A DNA stretch of 64,000 nucleotides from UBA3305 sp002373555 (GCA_946612455.1 CAMOER010000002.1:62001-126000), one strand, 5' to 3'. Shown: positions 1 to 7,958, counted from the first letter of the stretch. Notes: generated by a model from the sequence alone, not told the origin. Translations and numbers: made by a program.

Positions 1-1658
1 TCGAATACAACATCGTCCATCCTGCTGCCGGTATCCACCAGCGCGGTCGCCATGATCGTAAGGCTGCCGCCTTCGCGCATATTTCTTGCCGCGCCGAAAA
101 ATTTCTTCGGCATGTGCAGCGCTGCCGGATCCAGTCCGCCGGAAAGCGTTCTTCCGCTGGGAGCGACCGTCAGGTTGTAGGCTCTGGCAAGACGCGTGAT
201 GGAATCCAGCAGGATCATGACGTCCCTGCCGTGCTCGACCAGACGCTGGGCGCGACCGAGGACCATCTCAGCAACACGCTTATGATGCTCCGGTTCTTCA
301 TCGAAAGTCGAATAAATCACTTCGACATTCTCGCCGGGGATGCTCTCCTTGATATCCGTGACTTCCTCCGGCCGCTCGTCGATCAGAAGGATGATGATAT
401 GCACATCCGGATGATTGGTCTGTGTCGCCAGGGCGATCTCCTTGAGCAGTGTCGTCTTACCGGCCTTCGGCGGCGACACGATCATGCCGCGCTGTCCCTT
501 GCCGACAGGCGAGAGCAGATCCACGATCCGCATGGCGACCGATCCGCCCGGCCGCTCCAGATGCAGCCGCTCGTTCGGGAAGACGGGCGTAAGATCTTCA
601 AAATTGACACGTCTGGCTGCCTTTTCCGGCTCCTCGTCATTGATGGCCTGCACATACAGCAGCGCCGCATATTTTTCCGTTCCGGTCTTGACACGGATGT
701 TGCCGGCAATGAAGTCGCCAGTCTTCATATTGAATCTGCGGATCTGCGAGGGCGAGACATAGATATCCTCCTCGCCCGGCAGATAATTGTCGCTGCGGAT
801 GAAACCGAAGCCTTCCGGCATGACCTCCAGGATCCCGTAAGCCTCCAGTCCGGAATCCAGCTTTTTCAGATTCTGCGGATTCTTTCGGAAACGGTTCTGC
901 TCCTGTTCTTCCCGCTGCTGCAGAGCGGTTTCCTGCTGTACGGCGCCCGTATCCTGCTCCTGTGCTTCCACGGCGCGGCCGCGCAGTTCTGTATCGGGCA
1001 CGGGAACTGCTTTTTCCTCTGTTCCCGCTTCCGTTTCCTCTGCCGGTGCGGAATAGCCGAACCTGCGGATCCGCTGTTCCGTCTTTCCGGACTCCTGTCT
1101 GCGGTCTCTGCCGCCCTGGGCCTGCCGCCTGTCCGTCTGCTGTCTGTGGTCCCGGCCGCGCTGCGTCCTGTCCGCAGACTGCTGTCTCCGGTTCTCATTG
1201 CTTCGGCCGGACGCGCCGTCCTGCTTCTTCCGGTCATCCTGCGTTTTTTCCTGCGCGGACGTTCTTCCGGGTCTCTTCCCGGCTTCCTTCCTCGGCGCGG
1301 GAACTTTTTCGGACTTCTTCTGCTCCTCCGGCTGTTTCTCCGGTGCGGCAGCTGTCTCAGCCTTCGTCTGCTCCTCCGGCTGCTTTTCCAGCGTGGCAGC
1401 TTTTTCGGACTTTTCCTGCCCCTCCGGCTGTTTCTCCGGCGTGGCAGCTGTCTCAGACTTCTTCTGCCCCTTCGGCCTCTTCTCCGGTGCGGCAGCTGTC
1501 TCAGCCTTTATTTCTCCATCCGGTTTTGCCCCGGGCAGCTGACGGCTGACAGCCTCGGCAAGTTCAGCCTTTCTTAACGAGCTGACTCCTCTGAGCCCCA
1601 ATTCCTTTGCCAGCGCACGCAGCTCCGCCAATGACAATGCATTCAGTTTTTCCTGCAT
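1..1658 (-). CDS. rho: Transcription termination factor Rho, 3' end outside window
   Basis: This is the ATP-dependent RNA helicase that ends transcription at Rho-dependent sites. The frame opens at the ATG at 1656-1658 behind a GAGGG ribosome site and runs off the left edge, so the C-terminus is missing. The order is an N-terminal SAP-like helical domain (about residues 1-42), a long low-complexity insert rich in Glu, Lys, Gln and Arg (about 50-265), the OB-fold RNA-binding domain (with the segment GFGFIRSDNYLPGEEDIYVS), and the RecA-type ATPase core with Walker A 'PPKAGKTTLL', 'DERPEEVTDI' and 'SITRLARAYN'. The insert holds a 16-residue tandem repeat. Such inserts are known in some Firmicutes, Actinobacteria and Bacteroidota Rho proteins. 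Identification is secure; the role of the insert is not known from sequence. Confidence 0.96.
   Translation of the reverse strand, partial: MQEKLNALSLAELRALAKELGLRGVSSLRKAELAEAVSRQLPGAKPDGEIKAETAAAPEKRPKGQKKSETAATPEKQPEGQEKSEKAATLEKQPEEQTKAETAAAPEKQPEEQKKSEKVPAPRKEAGKRPGRTSAQEKTQDDRKKQDGASGRSNENRRQQSADRTQRGRDHRQQTDRRQAQGGRDRRQESGKTEQRIRRFGYSAPAEETEAGTEEKAVPVPDTELRGRAVEAQEQDTGAVQQETALQQREEQEQNRFRKNPQNLKKLDSGLEAYGILEVMPEGFGFIRSDNYLPGEEDIYVSPSQIRRFNMKTGDFIAGNIRVKTGTEKYAALLYVQAINDEEPEKAARRVNFEDLTPVFPNERLHLERPGGSVAMRIVDLLSPVGKGQRGMIVSPPKAGKTTLLKEIALATQTNHPDVHIIILLIDERPEEVTDIKESIPGENVEVIYSTFDEEPEHHKRVAEMVLGRAQRLVEHGRDVMILLDSITRLARAYNLTVAPSGRTLSGGLDPAALHMPKKFFGAARNMREGGSLTIMATALVDTGSRMDDVVF
1311..1502 (-). 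repeat. Four tandem 48-bp repeats inside rho
   Basis: Residues 53-116 of Rho are four consecutive 16-residue units of the form E-(T/K)-A-A-x-(P/L)-E-K-(Q/R)-P-(E/K)-(G/E)-Q-x-K-(S/A), encoded by four 48-bp units. A fifth, decayed unit follows (EKVPAPRK). The repeat is charged and should be disordered. The unit number probably varies between strains by replication slippage. Confidence 0.9.
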
Positions 1659-1899
1659 ATTTTCCCTCGAATAGTAAACTGATATTTCAGGATCCGAATA
1701 TTAACAATAAAAACATCTGGTATTCTTCTGATCCTGCTTCACTTGAGATGTTGCTTGTAATCCGTAAGAAGAACGCTCTTACTCCGACACGGCCCGGCAG
1801 GTTCCGGGTCTGTGCAATAGAACTGTTTACAGATGCGATCTCTGATATGTATGCATTCAGTATACTGCAGCGGTCCTCGGAATGCAAAGCATTTTTTCA

Positions 1900-2330
1900 G
1901 TGCATAAAAGCGCTTCGTCATATAGTTATGGTCTGTATTGTCACTCATTCCAGGCGTTTTTTGAAGCTGACCTTGTAATCCGTGCATTCTCCCTGTGTTC
2001 TGGTGCACATTATACACATCATCTTATATTTATGGTCTTGAAACGGTATCTGTTCCGTTTATTGTCTTCGTCATGTCACGGTATCCGTGCATATTTCTGT
2101 ATTCCGACTCTATTATGGTCCAGGAATGTGCATATTCTTTATTTCTGCTGAAGTTTATGGTCTGTCATTTGGACCATAAACTTCAGTATTCGATGTTCTC
2201 ATGCACGAAAATATCTGATTTGGCAACAAAACATGCCGTTCTGCAGACAACTTCGGAACCTAAAATCTCAATCTCCTGCTTCTCATGCACATCTTTTACC
2301 ATAATCAGTAGATCTGCATGAAATATGCAC
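1900..2330. repeat. Array of seven GTGCAT-N20/21-TTATGGTC units
   Basis: Two fixed half-motifs recur at a fixed distance. Forward units are 1900-1933, 2003-2037 (first half GTGCAC), 2087-2120 and 2128-2162. Reverse units are 2172-2206, 2256-2290 (second half decayed to GAACCTAA) and 2297-2330 (TACCATAA). The gap is always 20 or 21 bp, about two helical turns, while the gap sequence is not conserved. All forward units lie left and all reverse units right of a hairpin at 2148-2186. Function is unknown; an array of protein-binding sites is the simplest guess. Confidence 0.75.
2148..2186. repeat. Perfect 15-bp inverted repeat, 9-nt loop
   Basis: CTGAAGTTTATGGTC at 2148-2162 is perfectly complementary to 2172-2186 across a 9-nt loop. 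It forms the symmetry centre of the motif array and contains the TTATGGTC halves of the two innermost units. No T-run follows on either strand, so it does not look like an intrinsic terminator. Confidence 0.85.
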
Positions 2331-2442
2331 AATCAGCTTCCATGCCATCCTTTTTCTCTGAAATTATGGTATACTTCTTTAAAGGGTTTGGACACCGGTC
2401 ATACCGCTGTCTGTCTCAGAATTCACCACCGGAGGTGTAAGC

Positions 2443-2811
2443 ATGCAATTCAGAATGGTTCATGAAAATTTCAATGTAAAGGATCTGGCCGTGTCCATGG
2501 CGTTCTATGAGAAGGCGCTGGGGCTTACGGAAGTTCGCCGCAAAACGGCGGAGGACGGCTCCTTTATCCTGGTCTACGTCTCCAATCCGGAATCGGATTT
2601 CGAGCTGGAGCTCACCTGGCTGGCGGATCATCCGGAGCCCTATGATCTCGGCGAAGGGGAATTCCATCTGGCATTTCAGACGGAGGATATGGAAGCAGCG
2701 CATAAGCTGCACGAGGAAATGGGCTGCATCTGCTTTGAAAATCCGAAGATGGGGATCTATTTCATCTAAGATCCGGACGGATACTGGCTGGAGATCGTGC
2801 CGGCACGGTAA
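2443..2811 (+). pseudogene. VOC/glyoxalase-like protein with in-frame TAA near its end
   Basis: The start at 2443 follows a GGAGG site (ACCGGAGGTGTAAGC). Residues 1-108 read as a glyoxalase/bleomycin-resistance (VOC) fold related to lactoylglutathione lyase: 'MVHENFNVKDLAVSMAFYEKALGL' type N-terminus, then 'ELELTW' and 'GEFHLAFQTEDM'. After GIYFI a TAA at 2767-2769 stops the frame. The same frame then continues DPDGYWLEIVPAR to a second TAA at 2809-2811. In glyoxalase I the lost segment is the conserved DPDGYxIE, whose Glu is a metal ligand. A single change of a GAA codon to TAA explains this. The 108-residue product should be inactive unless the stop is read through or the base is a sequencing error. 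Confidence 0.8.
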
Positions 2812-2831
2812 TGATGTGAATCAGAAAATGA

Positions 2832-2867
2832 AAAAGGGACAGATCATTCGCGGAATCTGTCCCTTTT
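2832..2867. terminator. Bidirectional hairpin terminator
   Basis: A 13-bp stem (2832-2844 with 2855-2867), flanked by A-runs on the left and T-runs on the right, lies between the plus-strand gene at 2443 and the minus-strand gene ending at 2885. It can serve both convergent genes. Confidence 0.85.
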
Positions 2868-2884
2868 GTTCGGTCATCAGAACA

Positions 2885-3679
2885 TCAGTTATGTGTTGCT
2901 GCATAAAGCGAAGACGTAGGAGCTGTCAGACAGCAGAGGATCTTTCCGGTACCTCTGTAAACATTGACCAGACCTTCCTTATTCACTGCAGATCCGAGAA
3001 GCGATTTGGATGACCGCTCTACGGTAAATGCCAGGGATGCGGACCAGCAAACGGCAAAGCTGCCGTCAATTTTGACAACGTCATTGTCCAGTTCAATCTC
3101 GATCAGTTCTCCGGCAGGAACATTGCTCTCCAGTGCCGCGACGCCATGTCCTTTCAGGCAAAGGTTGAACAGACCTTCGCCTCCGGCAACGGCAGATGAG
3201 AAGCTGCTTCTGGCGACCACTTTCTGTTCCACGCTGCCTTCACTTGCGAAGAACATCCCGTCTTCCACCACCATGCCGGCAGGTCCCCACTTGGCGACAT
3301 CCTGCAGCACGATATACTTGTAGGTCGGCTCCAGGATAATCGTTCCGGTTCCCACATATTCCGGTTTGATCGCGGATTCATTGGTAACCTTGCTCTTGAC
3401 CACCTTGCCAAACAGATCTCCGACGCCTTTGATCCCTGTAGTGGCATTGACATTGCCGAACATACACTGCATGGCGCCGGCCTGCAGAATCGCGGAATTA
3501 CTGCCGTTGAGATCTATGATCAGCTGTCTTCTGCGCACGCCCATTTCCGCCATAAAGTATTCATTCACGGCATTGGATACGGAGACGCTGGAATCCTTTA
3601 CATATTCCAGAACGCTGAACGGACCAAGCCGGTCCACGATCCTTCTGTCGGCATCTTCCAAATTGTTCAATCTGATCAC
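2885..3679 (-). CDS. AIM24 family protein
   Basis: This 264-residue protein matches the AIM24 (former DUF124/TIGR00266) family in length and pattern: beta-rich, with glycine-rich strands such as 'GVRRRQLIIDLNGSNSAILQAG', 'EYVGTGTIILEPT' and 'VAGGEGLFNLCLKGHG'. The family forms a double-psi-type beta barrel of unknown biochemical role and was named after a yeast mitochondrial protein. The start is GTG at 3677-3679, chosen because GGAGG lies 9 nt upstream. It stands alone, sharing a terminator hairpin with the convergent gene to its left. There is no signal peptide or membrane segment. Confidence 0.85.
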   Translation of the reverse strand: MIRLNNLEDADRRIVDRLGPFSVLEYVKDSSVSVSNAVNEYFMAEMGVRRRQLIIDLNGSNSAILQAGAMQCMFGNVNATTGIKGVGDLFGKVVKSKVTNESAIKPEYVGTGTIILEPTYKYIVLQDVAKWGPAGMVVEDGMFFASEGSVEQKVVARSSFSSAVAGGEGLFNLCLKGHGVAALESNVPAGELIEIELDNDVVKIDGSFAVCWSASLAFTVERSSKSLLGSAVNKEGLVNVYRGTGKILCCLTAPTSSLYAATHN

Positions 3680-3770
3680 AGCACCTTACCTCCCTCTGAT
3701 ATGATAATCTGATAATAGCACGTATTCCGGCAGATTAACAGAGTGCTTCGCAGAAAGATTGAACATGGCA

Positions 3771-4946
3771 TTAAATTCCACTCTGAGAAGCACCGTATTC
3801 TGCCTGTTCGCTTGTAAATCCTTCATATTCAAGCTGATCTACAAGACCGGAATGGGAGAACGACATCATATCAAGATAATCCTTTGCTTTTTTCACAGCC
3901 TGCTCATTCCAGTCTGCACCGCAGTTTTCCGCGCCATAGGATGCTTCCTCTTCCGTGAATCCTTCATATTCCAGCTGCTTTTTTAATCCGGATTCAGAGA
4001 AAGCCATCATATCCAGATAGTCCTCTGCTTTTCCCAGTGCCTGTTCATTCCAGTCTGCCTGGATCGAATCAACGGCCGCCTCTGCATCTGAAGTATCAAA
4101 TCCTTCGTATTCCAGCTGATCGATCAGACCGCTTCTGGAAAAATGTGTAAAAGCCAGATAATCCTGTGCTTTCCTTTCTGCATTGCGCACCGCTGCACTG
4201 ACAGAATCCTCTGCCTGCTGCTCAGCCTCCTGTTCCTCTGCTTCACTTTCTTCCTCTGCCGCAGCAGGCTCTGCGCTTTCTTCTTCATGATCTGCAGCCG
4301 CTGTCTCTTCCGGTGCCGCCTGTTCTTCCTGTCCCTCACCGGAACCGCTCTCTGCAGTTCCCATCGGCTCGATAGAATCTATATCGATCGAATATCCAAG
4401 CACCTCACCTACGGATGTCACTTTTCCTTTGACAACGATTTCCTGATTTTTCTTCAGCGTCTTGACGACTTCCAGCTGTTCATCTGTTCTGATGTAGCAC
4501 TGCACACTTGAAAGGAAAGTAAGGCCTCCGTTCAGCGGATCAAGAGAGATATAGTCTCCGCCGCTGTCGATATTGCCCAGAATCCCATGGATGGCAAGAT
4601 ACTGATCCCTGTATGTACTGCTTGCCGCAAGCGCATTATCCTCCAGATCACTGATCAGAGTATCCACATCAACATCTTTGTATTCGATAACGGTCTCGGC
4701 AGCGGCCTCTGTTTCCTCTGCTGCGCTGCCGCCAGATGCCGGTGCAGTTTGTGCTGTTTTGTCTGATGAACTATCGCTGCTCCCTCCGCTTCCAAGCGCT
4801 CCGATCAGAACAAGCACACCAAGTATGATCAGTACAATCAGCAGCTTGCTCTTCTTCTGCTTTGCGCCGCAGTAAGGGCATACCTTCGCGCTCTTTGCGA
4901 TCTCCTGCCCGCACACCTTACAGTTTTTCATTTTTTTCGACGCCAT
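3771..4946 (-). CDS. Zinc-ribbon membrane protein with three Ltp repeats
   Basis: The start is set at 4946 because GGGAGGAGAAAAG lies just before this ATG, giving 391 residues. In order: a zinc ribbon (C9, C12, C23, C26), one membrane helix at about 33-54, a Ser/Glu linker, an OB-like tRNA_anti-type domain (about 95-190), a very acidic Glu/Ala linker, and three 47-residue repeats of the 'host cell surface-exposed lipoprotein' (Ltp, PF07553) type, each with the core 'SGLxxQLEYEGF'. Ltp repeats are best known from the superinfection-exclusion lipoprotein of Streptococcus phage TP-J34, but chromosomal proteins of this layout are common in Firmicutes and need not be phage-related. The third repeat is cut short. 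Function is unknown. Confidence 0.8.
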   Translation of the reverse strand: MASKKMKNCKVCGQEIAKSAKVCPYCGAKQKKSKLLIVLIILGVLVLIGALGSGGSSDSSSDKTAQTAPASGGSAAEETEAAAETVIEYKDVDVDTLISDLEDNALAASSTYRDQYLAIHGILGNIDSGGDYISLDPLNGGLTFLSSVQCYIRTDEQLEVVKTLKKNQEIVVKGKVTSVGEVLGYSIDIDSIEPMGTAESGSGEGQEEQAAPEETAAADHEEESAEPAAAEEESEAEEQEAEQQAEDSVSAAVRNAERKAQDYLAFTHFSRSGLIDQLEYEGFDTSDAEAAVDSIQADWNEQALGKAEDYLDMMAFSESGLKKQLEYEGFTEEEASYGAENCGADWNEQAVKKAKDYLDMMSFSHSGLVDQLEYEGFTSEQAEYGASQSGI

Positions 4947-5037
4947 CTTTTCTCCTCCCAACATATTATTGTCAGCCAATAATGCAGTTCACACCATTAA
5001 CTTACACACAATAGTATCATTTTGGAGAATCTATTTC

Positions 5038-5055
5038 GTCCGCTGTACAGCGGAC
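5038..5055. promoter_or_regulatory. Perfect 18-bp palindrome upstream of the Ltp gene
   Basis: GTCCGCTGT followed directly by its reverse complement lies about 90 bp upstream of the Ltp-protein start. It is close to where the minus-strand promoter should be (a TACTAT -10-like hexamer is near 5010). It has no T-run and looks like an operator for a dimeric repressor. The regulator is not identifiable here. Confidence 0.5.
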
Positions 5056-5089
5056 ATTTTCTTCGGCGGCGTCTGTTTTTCTGTATAAA

Positions 5090-5119
5090 GAAGATCTGCG
5101 TATACTGCCGCAGATCTTC
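5090..5119 (-). terminator. Terminator after the TrmH gene
   Basis: An 11-bp perfect stem (5090-5100 with 5109-5119) lies 14 bp beyond the stop of the minus-strand methyltransferase and is followed on that strand by TTTATA. Confidence 0.75.
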
Positions 5120-5133
5120 CCTGATTCTTTATT

Positions 5134-5964
5134 TCATTTTCTTCCCAGCTGCCAGAATGCCACCGCGCTCGCAGCAGCGACATTCAGGGAATCCACCCCG
5201 TGATGCATCGGTATTTTTACCGTGTAATCACTTGCTTCAATCGTCTCCTGCCGCAGTCCCTCGCTCTCTGTTCCCAGGATGACCGCCAGTTTTTCCTGCC
5301 GCTGAAACGCCGGATCATCGATGGATACGGAATCCTCTGAGAGCGCCATCGCGGCAGTGCAGAATCCCTGTTCCTTCAGCAGCTGCAGTCCGTCAGCGGG
5401 CCATTCGCCGGCTCCCAGGATCGTCCACGGGATCTGAAAGACCGTTCCCATGCTTACTCTTGCAGCGCGGCGGTACAGCGGATCGCTGCAGTCATGTGTC
5501 AGGATCACGACATCCATTCCGAGGGCCGCGGCAGACCGGAAGATCGCTCCGACATTGGTAGGGTTGACGATATCCTCCAGAACAGCGATCCTGGATGCTT
5601 TCCGCAGGATGTCCTCGGGGGCCGACAGCGGCCGGCGGCGCATGACGCACAGCATACCTCTTGTCAGCGAGAGTTTCTCCTGTGTAAAGCCTGCTGCACC
5701 GCTGAAGTATGAAGGTCCCGCTGTATAGACCGGGATATCGCTCAGCCCGGCAAGCAGACTGTCATATCTTCCGTCCGCGAAACGTTCTTCCATCAGGACT
5801 TTTTCGGGAACAAACCCTGCAGCCAATGCCCGTTCGATGACATTCGGGCTCTCCGCGATGAAGATCCCCGGTTCCGGTTCATAATAATGCAGCAGCTGCG
5901 GTTCGCTGTATTTCCAGAAAACCTCCAGTTCTGCGTTTATTGTTTCATCCGCTTTGATCATCAT
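5134..5964 (-). CDS. TrmH/SpoU family RNA 2'-O-methyltransferase
   Basis: The protein has an N-terminal RNA-binding substrate domain ('EPEPGIFIAESPNVIERAL') and a C-terminal SPOUT methyltransferase domain. The three SpoU motifs are present: 'NPTNVGAIFRSAAALGMDVV', 'AVILGTESEGL' and 'IPMHHGVDSLNVAAASAVAFW'. It should methylate a ribose 2'-OH in rRNA or tRNA with S-adenosylmethionine; the target base cannot be told from sequence. The start at 5964 has a GGAG site 9 nt upstream. An alternative ATG at 5994 would add ten residues and also has a weak GGAG. A terminator follows. Confidence 0.9.
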   Translation of the reverse strand: MMIKADETINAELEVFWKYSEPQLLHYYEPEPGIFIAESPNVIERALAAGFVPEKVLMEERFADGRYDSLLAGLSDIPVYTAGPSYFSGAAGFTQEKLSLTRGMLCVMRRRPLSAPEDILRKASRIAVLEDIVNPTNVGAIFRSAAALGMDVVILTHDCSDPLYRRAARVSMGTVFQIPWTILGAGEWPADGLQLLKEQGFCTAAMALSEDSVSIDDPAFQRQEKLAVILGTESEGLRQETIEASDYTVKIPMHHGVDSLNVAAASAVAFWQLGRK

Positions 5965-6036
5965 TTTTTCTATCTCCAGGACAGTTTCATACATTTCCGG
6001 AAGGTCTCCGGTTCATTTTGCCTTCCCTGTAATGCA

Positions 6037-7227
6037 TCACCGGATCAGTGCCAGCACGACTGCAAACAGACAGATCAACAGAAAGGCCAGCACCATCCCC
6101 CAGACGAACACTGCCAGTTTTCCTATGATCCCTCTTCGCCTGCAGCCACGGAAGCGCGCCCGAATATTCCGGTAATTGCCGAACCAGAACACCAGAAAAA
6201 CGCAGGTAGTAAACCACATGATGCCGCTGAAGACCTGGAAGAAGGTATCTCCCGGCACGCCGTTGTCTATCCATTCGATCGTAATACTCATCCAAATGAT
6301 CAGGATGTACCCGAGAACAGCCGTGATCATATGCAGGATCTTTCCGCTTCGGAACCCGACCGGCAGAAAAGACGCTGTCACATCCGGCATCGGTTCCTGT
6401 ACATCGTCATCCCACGCTGCGGTTCTGCTGTGTTCCTCCTTCTGTCTTCTGTGAAATGCTTCTTCATAGTTCTGGAAACGCTGCCGAAAAGCCCTCTGTC
6501 TTTCAGCAGCCGGATCATTTTCGCCGGCTCCGCCTTCTTTTATATTCTCCAGAATTCTGCCCAGTTCTTCTACGCTCTGAAATCTGTCCGCCGCGTCCAG
6601 CCGGGTGCATTTTTCAATGACATTCCGAACCGTACCATGCGGTTTTCTCACCGAAGGCAGTTCTCCCGTAAGCATCACATTCATCGTCACGCCGAGTCCG
6701 TAAATATCCGTCCGCACATCCGACTGCCCGAAACCATACTGTTCCGGGGCGGCGAACTCCGGCGTCCCCATCAGCCTGGTGTCACGGCTGCTGCCGGATC
6801 TGATCTCCTTGACGGCATTGAAATCCAGCAGCCAGACTTCTTTGTTCTGCCCGATCATGATATTGGAAGGCTTGATGTCCCTGTGGATCAGCGGCGGGAC
6901 CAGGGAATGGAGTTCCGACAGCAGCGTGCAGACCGCCAGCATGATCTGTCTGGTATCTTCAAATGAAAAGGGTCCCTGCCTTTCAAGCATCTCATCTACA
7001 GTCATGCCGTGAATATATTCTTCGATGATCACAAGGGAATCGTTCTCTTCGGAAATGCTGATAATGTGCGGAAGTCCCGGAAGATCGAGTGCCATCAGGC
7101 GCCGGTAAACATACAGATCATAATTCCGGGCGCATTTCCGGACATAAAAACGCCCGTCCCGCAGGTCGCGCACCAGCCAGACATCCTTTCCTTCCTTCAA
7201 TCCTGATAAGATCTCATAATCTCCCAT
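6037..7227 (-). CDS. Membrane-anchored Ser/Thr protein kinase
   Basis: Residues 1-260 form a Hanks-type kinase: glycine-rich loop region 'LKEGKDVWLVRD', lysine in 'YVRKCA', catalytic loop 'HRDIKPSN', metal-binding motif DFN instead of DFG, and 'GTPEFAAPEQYGFGQSDVRTDIY'. After a charged linker come two or three hydrophobic helices (about 300-325, 338-355, 370-396), which should anchor it with the kinase in the cytoplasm. DFN with the APEQYGF signature marks a clostridial kinase subfamily that, to my knowledge, often lies beside a small XRE-like protein, and such a gene is divergently placed here at 7516. No PASTA domains are present, so it is not the cell-wall PrkC/PknB type. The substrate is unknown. 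Confidence 0.9.
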   Translation of the reverse strand: MGDYEILSGLKEGKDVWLVRDLRDGRFYVRKCARNYDLYVYRRLMALDLPGLPHIISISEENDSLVIIEEYIHGMTVDEMLERQGPFSFEDTRQIMLAVCTLLSELHSLVPPLIHRDIKPSNIMIGQNKEVWLLDFNAVKEIRSGSSRDTRLMGTPEFAAPEQYGFGQSDVRTDIYGLGVTMNVMLTGELPSVRKPHGTVRNVIEKCTRLDAADRFQSVEELGRILENIKEGGAGENDPAAERQRAFRQRFQNYEEAFHRRQKEEHSRTAAWDDDVQEPMPDVTASFLPVGFRSGKILHMITAVLGYILIIWMSITIEWIDNGVPGDTFFQVFSGIMWFTTCVFLVFWFGNYRNIRARFRGCRRRGIIGKLAVFVWGMVLAFLLICLFAVVLALIR

Positions 7228-7244
7228 ACTTTCATCCTGCCTTT

Positions 7245-7455
7245 ACGGATGCAAATCACCAGCTTCAGGATTGCAGCCGTAGTTTTTTCCGGCTTTCCGG
7301 ATTGCGCCCTGTCCATTCTACGGATGCAACTCTCTCACTCTCCCTCTGCATCCGTAGGATTTTCCGGAATGTGACTTGTTTGCTCCCCTGATTTACGGCC
7401 GCAATTTGCAGATTTCTTTCCTGCATCCGAATGAACTCTGTTTTTCATCCGTAAA
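7245..7455. repeat. Three 36-bp inverted-repeat units at exact 75-bp spacing
   Basis: In the 288 bp between the divergent kinase and XRE genes the half-site ACGGATGCAA and its inverse recur as 10 bp, 16-bp gap, 10 bp. Units are 7245-7280, 7320-7355 and 7395-7430, so starts are exactly 75 bp apart. An extra inverse half-site lies at about 7443-7455. Flanking sequence (TTTTCCGG after units 1 and 2) is partly shared, so the block arose by duplication. A related unit with a 15-bp gap is upstream of the alcohol dehydrogenase at 31827-31861. They look like operators for a dimeric regulator, possibly the adjacent XRE protein. Confidence 0.8.
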
Positions 7456-7515
7456 TCATGTTAATATTACATCGTATCTGTCAACTGCGCAAGCAACCAG
7501 AAAGGAGACGCCCGA

Positions 7516-7956
7516 ATGTACAGAGATTCCACGACTGATCTGAACCACCGATTGCTGAATGCTTCCGGCACAGATTCCGGAACCGTCCCGGAGGACGGCA
7601 ATTCCATCAAGTCCGGACGTGCGCTCATCGATTCCTGGCTGGGCGCCCATAAAGAAATCACCCCGGCCGACGTTGTACGCGCCTGCCAGGGCTATCTTTC
7701 CAGATCTTATATCTATGACATCTTAAGCGGAGTGAAAACGGCTCCGTCACGGGATGTGACCATCATGCTCTGTCTGGCCATGAAGACCGATGTCAAATCC
7801 GCGGGCCGGATCCTGAAGGCTTACGGACACCGTGATCTGTATCCGCGCGATCCCAGGGATCTGGAGATCATCTCCTGCATGACCGCAGGATCGTATGATA
7901 TCTCGGAAGTCAACGACAGACTTTCCGCCCGCTCCCACCGGCTGCTGGGCGACTGA
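7516..7956 (+). CDS. XRE-like helix-turn-helix protein paired with the kinase
   Basis: This 146-residue protein has an unstructured N-terminus and a helix-turn-helix domain (about 36-105). The recognition region is 'LSRSYIYDILSGVKTAPSRDVTIMLCLAM', followed by 'AGRILKAYGHRDLYPRDPRDLEIISCM'. The last block resembles clostridial XRE-like proteins with the signature 'LYPRVRRDAII' that sit beside Hanks kinases. Start ATG at 7516 follows AAAGGAGA. It is divergent from the kinase gene, with three inverted-repeat units between them. It is likely a DNA-binding partner or target of that kinase; this is inference. The gene ends 2 bp before the convergent 5'-nucleotidase stop. Confidence 0.75.
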   Translation: MYRDSTTDLNHRLLNASGTDSGTVPEDGNSIKSGRALIDSWLGAHKEITPADVVRACQGYLSRSYIYDILSGVKTAPSRDVTIMLCLAMKTDVKSAGRILKAYGHRDLYPRDPRDLEIISCMTAGSYDISEVNDRLSARSHRLLGD

Positions 7957-7958
7957 CA

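Larger units (their letters stand above)
1659..2442. other. Gene-free 784-bp interval with a bipartite motif array
   Basis: No reading frame here has both a ribosome site and a recognisable protein. The DNA is more AT-rich than its neighbours. It must hold the rho promoter and leader (minus strand) and the promoter of the small gene at 2443. Its centre, 1900-2330, is filled with an ordered motif array described separately. Confidence 0.7.

Noticed and set aside
114..1577. Long plus-strand open frames over rho
   Set aside because: They are antisense shadows of rho; the minus-strand frame encodes a clear Rho with all core motifs.
1997..2020. DnaA-box-like TTATACACA and other TGTGCAT sites suggesting an origin
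   Set aside because: Only one exact match, no dnaA or dnaN gene nearby, and the repeated pattern is better described as the GTGCAT/TTATGGTC array.
1900..2330. CRISPR array
   Set aside because: The conserved parts are split halves with both orientations present; there is no constant repeat with unique spacers and no cas gene.
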